Shown here: piece after piece, positions 1 to 6,346 of the stretch
Numbering within the stretch: position 1 is the first letter of the stretch
Layout of the letters: each line of letters begins with the position of its first letter
Notes under the pieces: model-generated
Told to the model about the DNA's origin: nothing
What the model saw: the letters and a program-made list of their open reading frames with translations, nothing else
The model's database searches: none
Translations under genes and position numbers: made by a program
Assembly: GCA_963609975.1 (NCBI GenBank)
Contig: CAVDMD010000096.1
Location: 1-9,029 of the forward strand
Direction: 5' to 3'
Length of the DNA: 9,029 nucleotides
Origin: UMGS973 sp963609975
GTDB taxonomy: Bacteria > Bacillota > Clostridia > Peptostreptococcales > Anaerovoracaceae

Positions 1-2
1 AA

Positions 3-230
3 GGTATGCTTAAAGGGATAACAGTAGAAGACTACGGCAGGGTTATGAAGAAGGAGGGTCTTGAAGAAGGTAGAACTGAAGGCCTTGCAGAGGGCCTCGA
101 ACGTGGCGAGGCTTCCGGCAGAGCAGAGCGTGAGATTGAGATGGCAAAGGCTATGAAGGACGATAATAAGCCGGTTGAGGAGATTTCAAAGTATACAGGA
201 TTGTCTAAAGAGGAAATAGAGAAGCTGTAA
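3..230 (+). CDS. C-terminal end of a Rpn/PD-(D/E)XK nuclease-family (transposase-like) protein, 5' truncated by the window
   Basis: The reading frame is open from the first bases of the window to TAA at 228-230, so the ATG at 6 is probably internal and the true start lies upstream. The visible part is a hydrophilic, charged tail with short Glu-Gly repeats (EGLEEGRTEGLAEGLERGE) followed by a helix and the ending ISKYTGLSKEEIEKL. From family knowledge, this combination of an EG-rich repeat and a terminal 'eIa..TGLs.eEIekL' segment is typical of the C-terminus of Rpn-type recombination-promoting nucleases (PF12784-like), formerly annotated as putative transposases. The nuclease core itself would be upstream and is not visible, so activity cannot be judged. 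A strong terminator about 40 bp downstream ends this unit. Another protein with an EG-rich tail cannot be excluded. Confidence 0.68.
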   Translation, partial: GMLKGITVEDYGRVMKKEGLEEGRTEGLAEGLERGEASGRAEREIEMAKAMKDDNKPVEEISKYTGLSKEEIEKL

Positions 231-270
231 ATATGACAGATATGAATTGTAGTAATAAGCTAAACAGCAG

Positions 271-302
271 GGCGGTCATCTGACCGCCTGTTCGGTTTTT
301 TT
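271..302 (+). terminator. Intrinsic terminator after the Rpn-like gene
   Basis: Stem GGCGGTC (271-277) pairs with GACCGCC (282-288) around a 4-nt loop ATCT, and a run of seven T (296-302) follows shortly after. It lies 40 bp past the stop of the Rpn-like gene and upstream of the next promoter, so it isolates the two units. Confidence 0.9.
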
Positions 303-384
303 GAGAGAATTGGAGAGATGCATTCTGTAGTCAGAATTGTGTGTTAATAACACATAAAAACCACATATTTTTTGAAACAATTTT

Positions 385-433
385 TGTCGAAACTATGTCG
401 CCTTTTGACGAAATAGTGTATCATATGTATAGA
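385..433 (+). promoter_or_regulatory. Sigma-A-type promoter with tandem Spo0A-like (0A) boxes upstream of the acyltransferase operon
   Basis: A -35 element TTGACG (405-410) and a -10 element TATAGA (428-433) are separated by 17 bp. This places the start site near 440 and gives a leader of about 15 nt before the ATG at 455. Two perfect matches to the B. subtilis 0A-box consensus TGNCGAA occur in the direction of transcription: TGTCGAA (385-391, within TTTTTGTCGAAA) and TGACGAA (406-412). They are 21 bp apart, two helical turns, and the second overlaps the -35. A degenerate copy, TGTCGCC (396-402), sits between them at 11/10-bp spacing. The arrangement suggests Spo0A control of the downstream genes. 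Whether it would activate or repress cannot be decided from the sequence. Confidence 0.62.
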
Positions 434-454
434 AATTTTTAATGGAGATTTTTT

Positions 455-1837
455 ATGGTTTTCAGCAGCTTTGAATTTATACTATGGTTTTTACCGTTCT
501 TTTTACTGGTTTACTATAATATACCGGACCGGCACAGAAATCTTTGCGTATTTGTGTTCAGTCTGCTTTTTTATGCTTATGGTGCGCTTGCGCAGCCTGT
601 GTATATACTTATTCTGCTGTTTTCAATATTTGCAAACTATATGATAGGCCTTTGTATTGTTGGGCGCAGCAGGTATAAGCGGCTGTTTCTGACGATAGGC
701 ATAGCAGTTAACCTGAGCGGACTTTTTGTATTCAAATATGCTGATTTTTTTATCGAGAACATCAACCGTTTCGGACTGGAGCTTCCTATGTGGAATCTGG
801 TGCTTCCGATAGGTATCAGTTTTTATACTTTTCAGGAGATTTCATACCTTATAGACGTATATCGCGGAGAAATCGATCCTGATTTGAGCCTGCTCAACCT
901 TGCCTCATACATTGTTATGTTTCCCCAGCTTATAGCGGGGCCTATCGTGCGTTATGAAACAATCAGGGAGAAGCTGGTGCACAGAGTCTGCACCGGAGAG
1001 GATTTTTTATACGGCGTCAGGCTGTTTGTGGCGGGGCTTGGTTCCAAGGTGCTGCTTGCAAACAGGCTTTCGGGCCTCTGGCAGGCAGCGGGAGGTATAG
1101 GATATGAGTCTATATCCACGCCGCTTGCATGGATGGCAGCCATAGCGTACAGCTTTCAGATATATTTTGACTTTTACGGATATTCCCTTATGGCGATAGG
1201 ACTTGGCAAAATGTTCGGAATTGATCTGCCTGAGAATTTCAGGCACCCGTATATTTCAAAATCAATGACGGAATTCTGGCGCAGATGGCATATTACGCTG
1301 GGTTCATGGTTCAGAGACTATGTGTATATCCCTCTGGGCGGCAACCGCAAGGGGATCTGCAGGACATATCTCAACCTGTTTATAGTATGGACACTTACCG
1401 GTTTCTGGCATGGTGCGAGCTGGAATTTTATCCTGTGGGGACTGTTCCTGTTTGTCATTATTGCCATTGAAAAATCAGGTCTTTTGAAGTTCCTTGAAAC
1501 CCACAGGGCTGCAGGTCATATATATATGATAATACTGATACCCGTTTCGTGGATGTTCTTTGCGATCGAGGATATTTCGGATATATGGGTGTTCTTTCAG
1601 AGGATGGCAGGAATGGGCGGCGTCAATGTGTTTGCGGGTGATTTTGTCAAATACGGCGCTCAGTACGGAATATTCCTGCTGGCAGGCATTTTATTCTGCA
1701 CGCCTCTGCCGAGAATAATTTTCGGGAAACTGCATAACAAATATATCAGGACTGTAATTCTGGCAGCCATAGCGGCAGGTTCTTTTTATTGTATTTACAA
1801 GGGAATGAATGATCCGTTCCTGTACTTCAGATTTTAG
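455..1837 (+). CDS. MBOAT-family membrane O-acyltransferase (AlgI/PatA-like)
   Basis: A 460-residue polytopic membrane protein that likely passes acyl (usually acetyl) groups from the cytoplasm to the outer face of the membrane for polysaccharide modification. Hydrophobic segments run through the whole chain. The family hallmarks are present: PIGISFYTFQ (from about residue 118), QLIAGPIVRYE, FYGYSLMAIGLGKMFGIDLPENF, the signature EFWRRWHITLGSWFRDYVYIPLGG (from residue 273), and TGFWHGASWNFILWG with the presumed catalytic His319. Length matches AlgI, DltB-like and PatA proteins. The start is supported by GGAG at 444-447, 7 nt upstream. The stop is 9 bp before the ATG of an SGNH-fold gene, the usual partner that finishes transfer outside the cell. 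The acceptor (exopolysaccharide, secondary wall polymer or peptidoglycan) cannot be told from the sequence; with no dltA/dltC here, D-alanylation is unlikely. Confidence 0.95.
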   Translation: MVFSSFEFILWFLPFFLLVYYNIPDRHRNLCVFVFSLLFYAYGALAQPVYILILLFSIFANYMIGLCIVGRSRYKRLFLTIGIAVNLSGLFVFKYADFFIENINRFGLELPMWNLVLPIGISFYTFQEISYLIDVYRGEIDPDLSLLNLASYIVMFPQLIAGPIVRYETIREKLVHRVCTGEDFLYGVRLFVAGLGSKVLLANRLSGLWQAAGGIGYESISTPLAWMAAIAYSFQIYFDFYGYSLMAIGLGKMFGIDLPENFRHPYISKSMTEFWRRWHITLGSWFRDYVYIPLGGNRKGICRTYLNLFIVWTLTGFWHGASWNFILWGLFLFVIIAIEKSGLLKFLETHRAAGHIYMIILIPVSWMFFAIEDISDIWVFFQRMAGMGGVNVFAGDFVKYGAQYGIFLLAGILFCTPLPRIIFGKLHNKYIRTVILAAIAAGSFYCIYKGMNDPFLYFRF

Positions 1838-1846
1838 GTGGGTATT

Positions 1847-2680
1847 ATGAGAGCAAAAAAAACGATTAAAATATACAGGATAATTGTTTTAATTCTGATT
1901 GTGGGATTTCTGGCAGCAGGCGTGAAAATCTTTGCGGATAAGGTCTCCGAAAACAAAGAAATGGAAGAGCCTGCGATTAACACAAAGGAAATACAAAAAA
2001 TAGACAGACTGCTTTCACAGCAGAGCTTTAAGCCTGACCCTGTCAAAGCGGCGCTTGGCAAATATGACGGCGATGCCGTTCTTGTAACTCCTGAATTTCA
2101 GAAAGCTCCGGACGGATATTTTGAAGACGCTCTGTTTATAGGGGATTCCAGAACCGTAGGCATTAAAGAATACGGCAATATCGACGGCGCAGACTTTTTT
2201 GCAACAGAGGGAATGAGCGTATACAGCATATATCAGCAGAGCATCAATATATCGGGAGTAGGCGATGTATCGCTCGAAACCCTGTTAAAAAACAAAGCCT
2301 ACGGTAAAATATATATCATGATGGGAATAAACGAGCTTGGATACAACCTGAGCGATAATGCGGAGGCATACAGAGAACTGGTCGATATGATAAGAGAATA
2401 TCAGCCTGATGCCATAATATATATACAGGCAAATCTTCATGTTTCCTCAAGCCGCTCAAAAACCGACAAAACCTTTAACAATAACAGAATAAACAATTAC
2501 AACAATCTGCTGGCAGGCATTGCCGACAATCGCAATATATTTTACATTGATGTCAATGAGCTGTTTGATGATGCAAGCGGAGGTCTTGGAGAGGAATACA
2601 CTTCAGATGATATTCATATCATGGGCAAATATTACAGTGACTGGGGAGCGTGGATTGCAGAGAGAGTAATTGTCAGATAG
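1847..2680 (+). CDS. Membrane-anchored SGNH/GDSL-fold hydrolase or acetyltransferase, partner of the MBOAT protein
   Basis: A 277-residue protein with a short basic N-terminus, one membrane helix (about residues 11-30) and an extracellular SGNH domain. Block I is FIGDSRTVG with nucleophile Ser101. Block III is GINELG with Asn162. The C-terminal catalytic pair is Asp254 and His257 in DDIHI. All triad elements are therefore present. In AlgI/AlgJ- and PatA/PatB-type systems the SGNH protein takes the acyl group delivered by the MBOAT protein and places it on the polymer, which is the role inferred here; a plain esterase is the alternative. The frame extends to a GTG at 1838, but AGGTGGG at 1836-1842 is a good ribosome binding site only for the ATG at 1847, so that start was chosen. 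It is surely co-transcribed with the gene upstream. Confidence 0.92.
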   Translation: MRAKKTIKIYRIIVLILIVGFLAAGVKIFADKVSENKEMEEPAINTKEIQKIDRLLSQQSFKPDPVKAALGKYDGDAVLVTPEFQKAPDGYFEDALFIGDSRTVGIKEYGNIDGADFFATEGMSVYSIYQQSINISGVGDVSLETLLKNKAYGKIYIMMGINELGYNLSDNAEAYRELVDMIREYQPDAIIYIQANLHVSSSRSKTDKTFNNNRINNYNNLLAGIADNRNIFYIDVNELFDDASGGLGEEYTSDDIHIMGKYYSDWGAWIAERVIVR

Positions 2681-2732
2681 GCAAAGACGCAGCTTCAAAG
2701 CTGTTCAAAATACAAAACAGATACTATGACAC

Positions 2733-2756
2733 AAAGACCGGCGAAAGCCGGTCTTT
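2733..2756. terminator. Bidirectional hairpin between the convergent SGNH and fba genes
   Basis: A perfect 10-bp stem, AAAGACCGGC (2733-2742) with GCCGGTCTTT (2747-2756), closes a GAAA loop. Both strands end the stem in TTT, though no longer T-run follows on either side. It sits midway between stop codons at 2680 (plus) and 2769 (minus), so it probably terminates both. A weaker hairpin, CAGCT-TCAA-AGCTG at 2690-2703, lies beside it without a T-run. Confidence 0.78.
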
Positions 2757-2768
2757 ACAGGTATGTGC

Positions 2769-3698
2769 TTATCTTCTGCCTGATGCGTTCAGGACATTTC
2801 TGATCTTGTGGGATACCATTGATTTGATGGCGTCTCTGCCCGGTCCAAGATATTTCCGGGGGTCAAATTCGGCAGGATTTGATGCAAGATATTTTCTTAC
2901 CTCTGCAGTCAGAGCAAGTCTTAAATCAGTATCTATATTTACCTTGCATATTCCATGCTTTGCGGCTTCTTTAATCATATCCTCAGGCACTCCCTGCGCT
3001 CCCGGGATATTGCCGCCGTACTGATTGCATTTGTCAACAAACTCTTTCAGTACGGTTGATGCTCCGTGAAGCACTAAAGGTGTGTCCGGAATCAGCCTGT
3101 GTATTGCTTTCAGCCTTTCAAAATCAAGCTTAGGCTCACCCTTGAACTTGTATGCGCCATGACTTGTCCCGATGGCTATTGCAAGTGAGTCAACTCCTGT
3201 TCTTTCGACAAACTCGGCAGCCTCGTCAGGATCCGTGAAGGTTGCGTTTCTGACATCGACATTCACATCGTCTTCGATACCTGCCAGCTTGCCCAGCTCC
3301 GCCTCGACAACAGCGCCTTTGCTGTGGGCATATTCAACAACTTCTTTTGTAATGCGTATGTTTTCTTCAAACGGGTGCTTGGAACCGTCAATCATAACCG
3401 ATGTAAAGCCGTCATCAACGCATTTTTTGCATATTTCAAAATCCTCGCCGTGGTCAAGATGAAGCGCTATATCAAGCCCTGTATCTAAAATGGCAGCTTC
3501 GACCAGCTTCATAAGATATGCGGGCTTGGCATATTTTCTTGCGCCTGCCGAAACCTGCAGAATAAGAGGGGCGTTTTCCTCCCGGGCAGCCTCGACAATG
3601 CCCTGTATAATCTCCATGTTGTTCACATTAAAAGCCCCTACGGCATAATCTGCTTTGAGAGCCTTTTCAAACATTTCCTTTGTAGTAACTAAAGCCAT
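2769..3698 (-). CDS. fba: Class II fructose-1,6-bisphosphate aldolase
   Basis: A 309-residue zinc-dependent aldolase that interconverts fructose-1,6-bisphosphate with dihydroxyacetone phosphate and glyceraldehyde-3-phosphate in cytoplasmic glycolysis. Visible landmarks are GAFNVNNMEI near the N-terminus, HLDHGE with catalytic Asp82 and zinc ligand His83, GTSHGAYK with zinc ligand His180, LHGAS with zinc ligand His211, and KVNIDTD (from residue 252) for phosphate and substrate binding. Every expected active-site residue is present. The frame is open 20 codons further upstream, but GGGAGGT lies just before the ATG at 3698, and MALVTTKEMF is the usual family N-terminus, so this start is secure. 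Tagatose-bisphosphate aldolases are close relatives, but no galactitol or tagatose genes are nearby. It may be expressed from its own promoter and also by read-through from the 92-aa gene. Confidence 0.97.
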   Translation of the reverse strand: MALVTTKEMFEKALKADYAVGAFNVNNMEIIQGIVEAAREENAPLILQVSAGARKYAKPAYLMKLVEAAILDTGLDIALHLDHGEDFEICKKCVDDGFTSVMIDGSKHPFEENIRITKEVVEYAHSKGAVVEAELGKLAGIEDDVNVDVRNATFTDPDEAAEFVERTGVDSLAIAIGTSHGAYKFKGEPKLDFERLKAIHRLIPDTPLVLHGASTVLKEFVDKCNQYGGNIPGAQGVPEDMIKEAAKHGICKVNIDTDLRLALTAEVRKYLASNPAEFDPRKYLGPGRDAIKSMVSHKIRNVLNASGRR

Positions 3699-3722
3699 AA
3701 ATTTACCTCCCAACTTACTTCT

Positions 3723-3735
3723 ATGGTATATTATA
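3723..3735 (-). promoter_or_regulatory. Probable fba promoter (-10 box)
   Basis: On the minus strand a perfect TATAAT is read from 3735 to 3730, placing the start site near 3723 with a leader of about 24 nt before the fba ATG at 3698. No convincing -35 hexamer is seen at 16-18 bp (the best region reads ATGAAA), so the call rests on the -10 box and its position in the short gap after the upstream gene. Confidence 0.5.
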
Positions 3736-3760
3736 CACCAGCAGGGGGCATTTTTCATTA

Positions 3761-4039
3761 CTATTTTTGGTTCATAAGCATATTGAGCATGGGTCCGAAA
3801 TTTTCCAGCATTTTGCTCATGTCGGGAGCAGGCTCCTGTGGCGGCTCTTTTGTAAGGGTGACAGAATCCGGATTAAACTGCCTCAGTCTGTTTACATTTT
3901 CAAGGGCATTTACGGTGTGATGCAGCTTATCTAAAAGCAGATCCAGCCTGAATGTATCAAAATATGCAGGCTGAGAGCCTCTGCCGTCATTTGACAGCAG
4001 CAGAAGCAGCAGAAATATTTTTATGGGATTTATATTCAT
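3761..4039 (-). CDS. Small protein of unknown function (92 aa)
   Basis: I do not recognise this family. The gene looks real because GGAGGT sits 6 nt before the ATG at 4039 and the frame fills the gap between fba and a divergent gene. The N-terminus has a short leucine-rich hydrophobic stretch (IKIFLLLLLLS, residues 7-17), too short for a confident membrane helix or signal peptide. A probable amphipathic helix follows (TFRLDLLLDKLHHTVNALENVNRL), then a Pro/Glu-rich linker (KEPPQEPAPD) and a methionine-rich tail (MSKMLENFGPMLNMLMNQK). The stop is 62 bp from the fba start, so read-through into fba is possible. The opposite gene, 98 bp away, is also small and helical, which makes a functional link between the two plausible but unproven. 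Confidence 0.72.
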   Translation of the reverse strand: MNINPIKIFLLLLLLSNDGRGSQPAYFDTFRLDLLLDKLHHTVNALENVNRLRQFNPDSVTLTKEPPQEPAPDMSKMLENFGPMLNMLMNQK

Positions 4040-4093
4040 GTATGTACCTCCGGGCAGGCTGTTTGCATTAAACGCGCCTTATTGTAATACATA

Positions 4094-4124
4094 ATATGCG
4101 GGAGATAAGCATATTGTGCATATG
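4094..4124. repeat. ATATGC/GCATAT half-site cluster in the divergent intergenic region
   Basis: ATATGC (4094-4099) and GCATAT (4109-4114) form an inverted repeat, and GCATATG (4118-4124) adds a further copy directly before the AGGAGG of the 82-aa gene. It lies between two divergent small genes, where an operator for both could sit. The region is AT-rich, so chance is a real alternative, and no clear -35/-10 pair was found for either direction. Confidence 0.3.
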
Positions 4125-4137
4125 AGGAGGATTTAAG

Positions 4138-4386
4138 ATGAATAATAAAAGTATTATGGATATGGCAAGGCAGCTTGGACTGCCTGTTACGGAAGCAAAT
4201 ATAGAGGACGTGAGCAGTATGAGCCGTCAGCAGATGGAAGATGAGATCAGAAAACTCAGAAATGAGATAAAAAAAGATCCCGAAACCTTCAGAAAACAGG
4301 TGGCGGCAATAAAATCACTTTCGGCTGTGATGAACTCCGCACAGAGAGCAAAACTTGAAAGTCTGCTGAGAATGCTTGAAGAATAA
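4138..4386 (+). CDS. Small charged helical protein of unknown function (82 aa)
   Basis: The gene is not recognised but well supported: a textbook AGGAGG (4125-4130) lies 7 nt before the ATG, and the frame ends at TAA just before a hairpin. The product is soluble, with no membrane segment, and is predicted to be mostly helical and strongly charged. Residues about 30-44 (MSRQQMEDEIRKLRNEI) could form a short coiled coil, and the C-terminal half (FRKQVAAIKSLSAVMNSAQRAKLESLLRMLEE) looks like a compact helical bundle. It is divergent from the 92-aa gene and convergent with the Cache lipoprotein gene, whose stop codon is 38 bp away on the other strand. A cytoplasmic regulator or structural small protein is possible; the sequence does not say which. 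Confidence 0.78.
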   Translation: MNNKSIMDMARQLGLPVTEANIEDVSSMSRQQMEDEIRKLRNEIKKDPETFRKQVAAIKSLSAVMNSAQRAKLESLLRMLEE

Positions 4387-4411
4387 AAATTCCGCAGCCT
4401 ATGCTGCGGAA
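4385..4411 (-). terminator. Intrinsic terminator of the peptide/Cache-lipoprotein unit
   Basis: A 9-bp stem, TTCCGCAGC (4390-4398) with GCTGCGGAA (4403-4411), encloses a 4-nt loop. Read on the minus strand the stem is followed by TTTTT (4389-4385), a proper U-tract for the lipoprotein gene ending at 4425. On the plus strand the stem is followed by A residues, so it would be only a weak stop for the 82-aa gene. Confidence 0.85.
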
Positions 4412-4424
4412 AAAAGATTAAAAG

Positions 4425-5057
4425 CTATTTCTCAAGACCGTTCCAGCTTCCGGAATCTCTGTCCCATTCCGGATAGTCTGAAAGAACAGGTGCGGGATAG
4501 TCAATACCCAATATGGCAACAATATTGCCGTTTGAGTTATAGAGAGGCGAAAAAACCGACCAGCACCATTTGCCATCACCGTCCTGCCAGCCTGAACGTG
4601 CGGAAGCAACAAGCCCTGCCTCATAGGCTTCTTTGAACTGAACCTCGCTGCCGTAGGATGTGCCCCATGTGTCAGGATCCTCAGAACCGTCAACTGTGAT
4701 ATAGTAGCTGCCCTCGGAGTCAGGTGCCAGCGCATACATATATGTTGCACCGCATTCTTTCATATAGCCGCTGAGAGTTGCGCTGAGTGCAGTATATTCA
4801 GAGGAATCCATCGTGGCTTCGCCGAGGTTCTGTGAGATGAGCGTTTCCAGTCTGTCGCACCAGCTGCCCTCCAGCTTTTTGGCATAGTCCTGAACATAGT
4901 CCATTGCCTGATCTCTGACATCTGCCACAGCCTCCGGAAGTGTATAGTCCTTTGCCGCTTCTTTGGTTTCGGTTTTGCCTGTGGTGCCGCAGCCTGCAAA
5001 GACGAGCATTACCGCCGCAAGACACAGAAGTGTGAATATTTTCAGATTGTGTTTCAT
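4425..5057 (-). CDS. Lipoprotein with a stand-alone Cache-like sensor domain
   Basis: A 210-residue secreted lipoprotein. It has a lysine-containing N-terminus, a hydrophobic core and a lipobox FAGC, so Cys23 should carry the lipid anchor; Phe at -3 is a tolerated variant. A helix follows (about residues 40-80), then a domain with segments YMYALAPDSEGSYYITVDGS, DTWGTSYGSE, ASARSGWQDGDGKWCWSVF and SPLYNSNGNIVAILGIDY. These resemble the extracellular Cache/PDC ligand-binding domains of chemoreceptors and sensor kinases. No histidine kinase, GGDEF or methyl-accepting part follows, so the protein would sense or bind a ligand without its own output. The start is supported by AGGAG upstream of the ATG at 5057. 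A 37-aa membrane peptide gene lies 17 bp upstream in the same unit. The Cache assignment is by pattern only; the ligand is unknown. Confidence 0.82.
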   Translation of the reverse strand: MKHNLKIFTLLCLAAVMLVFAGCGTTGKTETKEAAKDYTLPEAVADVRDQAMDYVQDYAKKLEGSWCDRLETLISQNLGEATMDSSEYTALSATLSGYMKECGATYMYALAPDSEGSYYITVDGSEDPDTWGTSYGSEVQFKEAYEAGLVASARSGWQDGDGKWCWSVFSPLYNSNGNIVAILGIDYPAPVLSDYPEWDRDSGSWNGLEK

Positions 5058-5074
5058 TTAACTCTCCTTTGCAA

Positions 5075-5188
5075 TTATCCTGCGTAGCTCAGCAGCACTT
5101 CCATTTTCCAGAATATGAGCAGACCTGCCGCTGCAACAATACCTAAAGCCACAAGTATATCACTGTTGTTGTATAAAAAATTTCTCAT
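5075..5188 (-). CDS. Single-pass membrane peptide (37 aa) upstream of the Cache lipoprotein
   Basis: A short gene with the start at 5188 preceded by GGAG about 8 nt upstream, and stop TAA at 5077-5075. The peptide begins MRNFLYNNSDILVALGIVAA, continues with a hydrophobic stretch to about residue 27 (GLLIFW), then KMEVLLSYAG. This gives one membrane helix of about 18-20 residues with a polar N-terminus. Only 17 bp separate it from the lipoprotein gene, which has its own ribosome binding site, so the two are very likely co-transcribed. Small membrane peptides of this form often serve as partners or assembly factors of a neighbouring membrane protein, but no function can be assigned here. The frame, ribosome binding site and operon position argue against a chance ORF. 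Confidence 0.75.
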   Translation of the reverse strand: MRNFLYNNSDILVALGIVAAAGLLIFWKMEVLLSYAG

Positions 5189-5324
5189 AATGTATCTCCT
5201 GAATTAAAAAAACTATATATAATGTATCATATTTTTGGTTTTTAGGCTATTGATTAGACAAAATTTTAATTAAAATAATACAAACATTTTTTTAGAGGGA
5301 AAATTATTGTATAACACATACCTT

Positions 5325-5351
5325 TTGAAGTTGTTGTTGTTGTGGTATAAT
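5325..5351 (+). promoter_or_regulatory. Extended -10 promoter giving a probably leaderless RluA-family mRNA
   Basis: A perfect TATAAT (5346-5351) is preceded by TGG (5343-5345), an extended -10 motif. A TTGAAG (5325-5330) lies 15 bp upstream as a poor -35. The spacer consists largely of four tandem TTG triplets (5331-5342). A start site 7 nt after the -10 would be 5358, the A of the ATG chosen for the pseudouridine synthase, so the transcript may have no leader. Confidence 0.6.
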
Positions 5352-5357
5352 GTGATA

Positions 5358-6335
5358 ATGGTTAAGATAATTATAGAAAAAAACGACGGGAACCAGCGAC
5401 TTGACAGGTTTCTCAAAAAATACTTAAAAAACGCGCCGCTGAGCTATATATACAAGGCAATCCGAAAAGACGTCAAGGTAAACGGTAAAAGATGCCCCAA
5501 GGAGCATATGCTTGAGGCAGGCGATGAGCTCTCGGTATATATATCGGATGACGAGCTTGCAAAGCTGACTTCGGTTAAGACTCATGCCGGAGCAAAGCGC
5601 CAGTTTGGGATTGTTTATGAGGATGAGAACATCCTGATAGCGGATAAGCCTTTCGGGCTGCTTACTCACGGAGATGAATTCGAGAAAAAAAACACTCTTG
5701 CAAATCAGGTCACAGCCTACCTTATAGCCAATGGTGATTACAATCCGAGGATTGAAAAAACATTTTCGCCGGCACCTGCCAACAGACTTGACAGGAATAC
5801 CACCGGCATTGTGCTTTTTGGCAAAAACAGCGCTGCCCTCAAAGCTCTCAACGAAATGATAAGAGAAAGGGACGCAATCGGCAAATATTACAGGACGGTT
5901 GTGGCAGGCACTATGCGGGAGCCTCTTGTGCTTGAAGACAGAATTGAAAAAAACCATCGGGAAAATCGTGTAAAGGTATTGCCTATTGAACAGGATTCGG
6001 GTAAAGTAATAAAGACTGCTGTAAGACCTGTGCAGACAGGTGGCGGATTTACTCTTGCGGAGGTCCATCTGGTGACAGGCAGAACTCACCAGATAAGAGC
6101 GCATCTTGCAGAGGCGGGATACCCGCTTATCGGAGACAGGAAATACGGTGACCCGAAGATAAATTCAATGGTGAGCAGACGGTTTGATCTGAACACACAG
6201 CTGCTTCACGCGTGCAGGATGGAATTCGGCGAATGCAAAGGTGTTTTTGAATACCTTTCTGGCAGGAAATTCATATCATCTCCGTCGCAGGAGTTTATGA
6301 GAATAACAGCAGAGCTTACAGGAAACCATACTTAG
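5358..6335 (+). CDS. RluA-family pseudouridine synthase with S4 domain (RluC/RluD-like)
   Basis: A 325-residue RNA-modifying enzyme that isomerises uridine to pseudouridine, most likely in 23S rRNA. The N-terminal S4 RNA-binding domain (about residues 1-60: QRLDRFLKKYL, VNGKRCPKEHMLEAGDEL) is followed by the catalytic domain: YEDENILIADKPFGLLTH, then NRLDRNTTGIVLF with catalytic Asp145, and RTHQIRAH (242-249) with GYPLIGDRKYGD. The motif has Asn in place of the common His before RLD, a variant that keeps the catalytic Asp. The frame is open from TTG at 5307, which has GAGGGA upstream, but that start would add a hydrophobic tail (LLKLLLLW) foreign to the family. The ATG at 5358 gives a normal N-terminus, yet has no Shine-Dalgarno and sits at a predicted transcription start. 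It heads the run into the signal peptidase genes (11-bp gap). Confidence 0.92.
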   Translation: MVKIIIEKNDGNQRLDRFLKKYLKNAPLSYIYKAIRKDVKVNGKRCPKEHMLEAGDELSVYISDDELAKLTSVKTHAGAKRQFGIVYEDENILIADKPFGLLTHGDEFEKKNTLANQVTAYLIANGDYNPRIEKTFSPAPANRLDRNTTGIVLFGKNSAALKALNEMIRERDAIGKYYRTVVAGTMREPLVLEDRIEKNHRENRVKVLPIEQDSGKVIKTAVRPVQTGGGFTLAEVHLVTGRTHQIRAHLAEAGYPLIGDRKYGDPKINSMVSRRFDLNTQLLHACRMEFGECKGVFEYLSGRKFISSPSQEFMRITAELTGNHT

Positions 6336-6346
6336 GAGATTAATTA

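Noticed and set aside
1838..1846. GTG at 1838 as the start of the SGNH gene
   Set aside because: The purine-rich AGGTGGG overlaps this codon and is placed correctly only for the ATG at 1847.
2650..3024. 124-aa plus-strand frame across the SGNH end and antisense to fba
   Set aside because: It overlaps two well-supported genes and the terminator between them, with no family match.
3205..3211. Another perfect 0A-box sequence (TGTCGAA on the minus strand)
   Set aside because: It encodes part of FVER inside fba, far from any promoter, and is best explained by chance.
3699..3758. N-terminal extension of fba from the ATG at 3758
   Set aside because: The extension covers the ribosome binding site and a TATAAT box, and the family N-terminus begins at 3698.
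5213..5261. Promoter for the minus-strand peptide/lipoprotein unit (TATAGT or TATGAT boxes)
   Set aside because: Several AT-rich -10-like boxes exist, but none has a -35 element at acceptable spacing, so no single site can be supported.
5424..6104. 226-aa minus-strand reading frame opposite the pseudouridine synthase
   Set aside because: It lies wholly antisense to a clear RluA-family gene, shows no recognisable domain, and has no supporting ribosome binding site.
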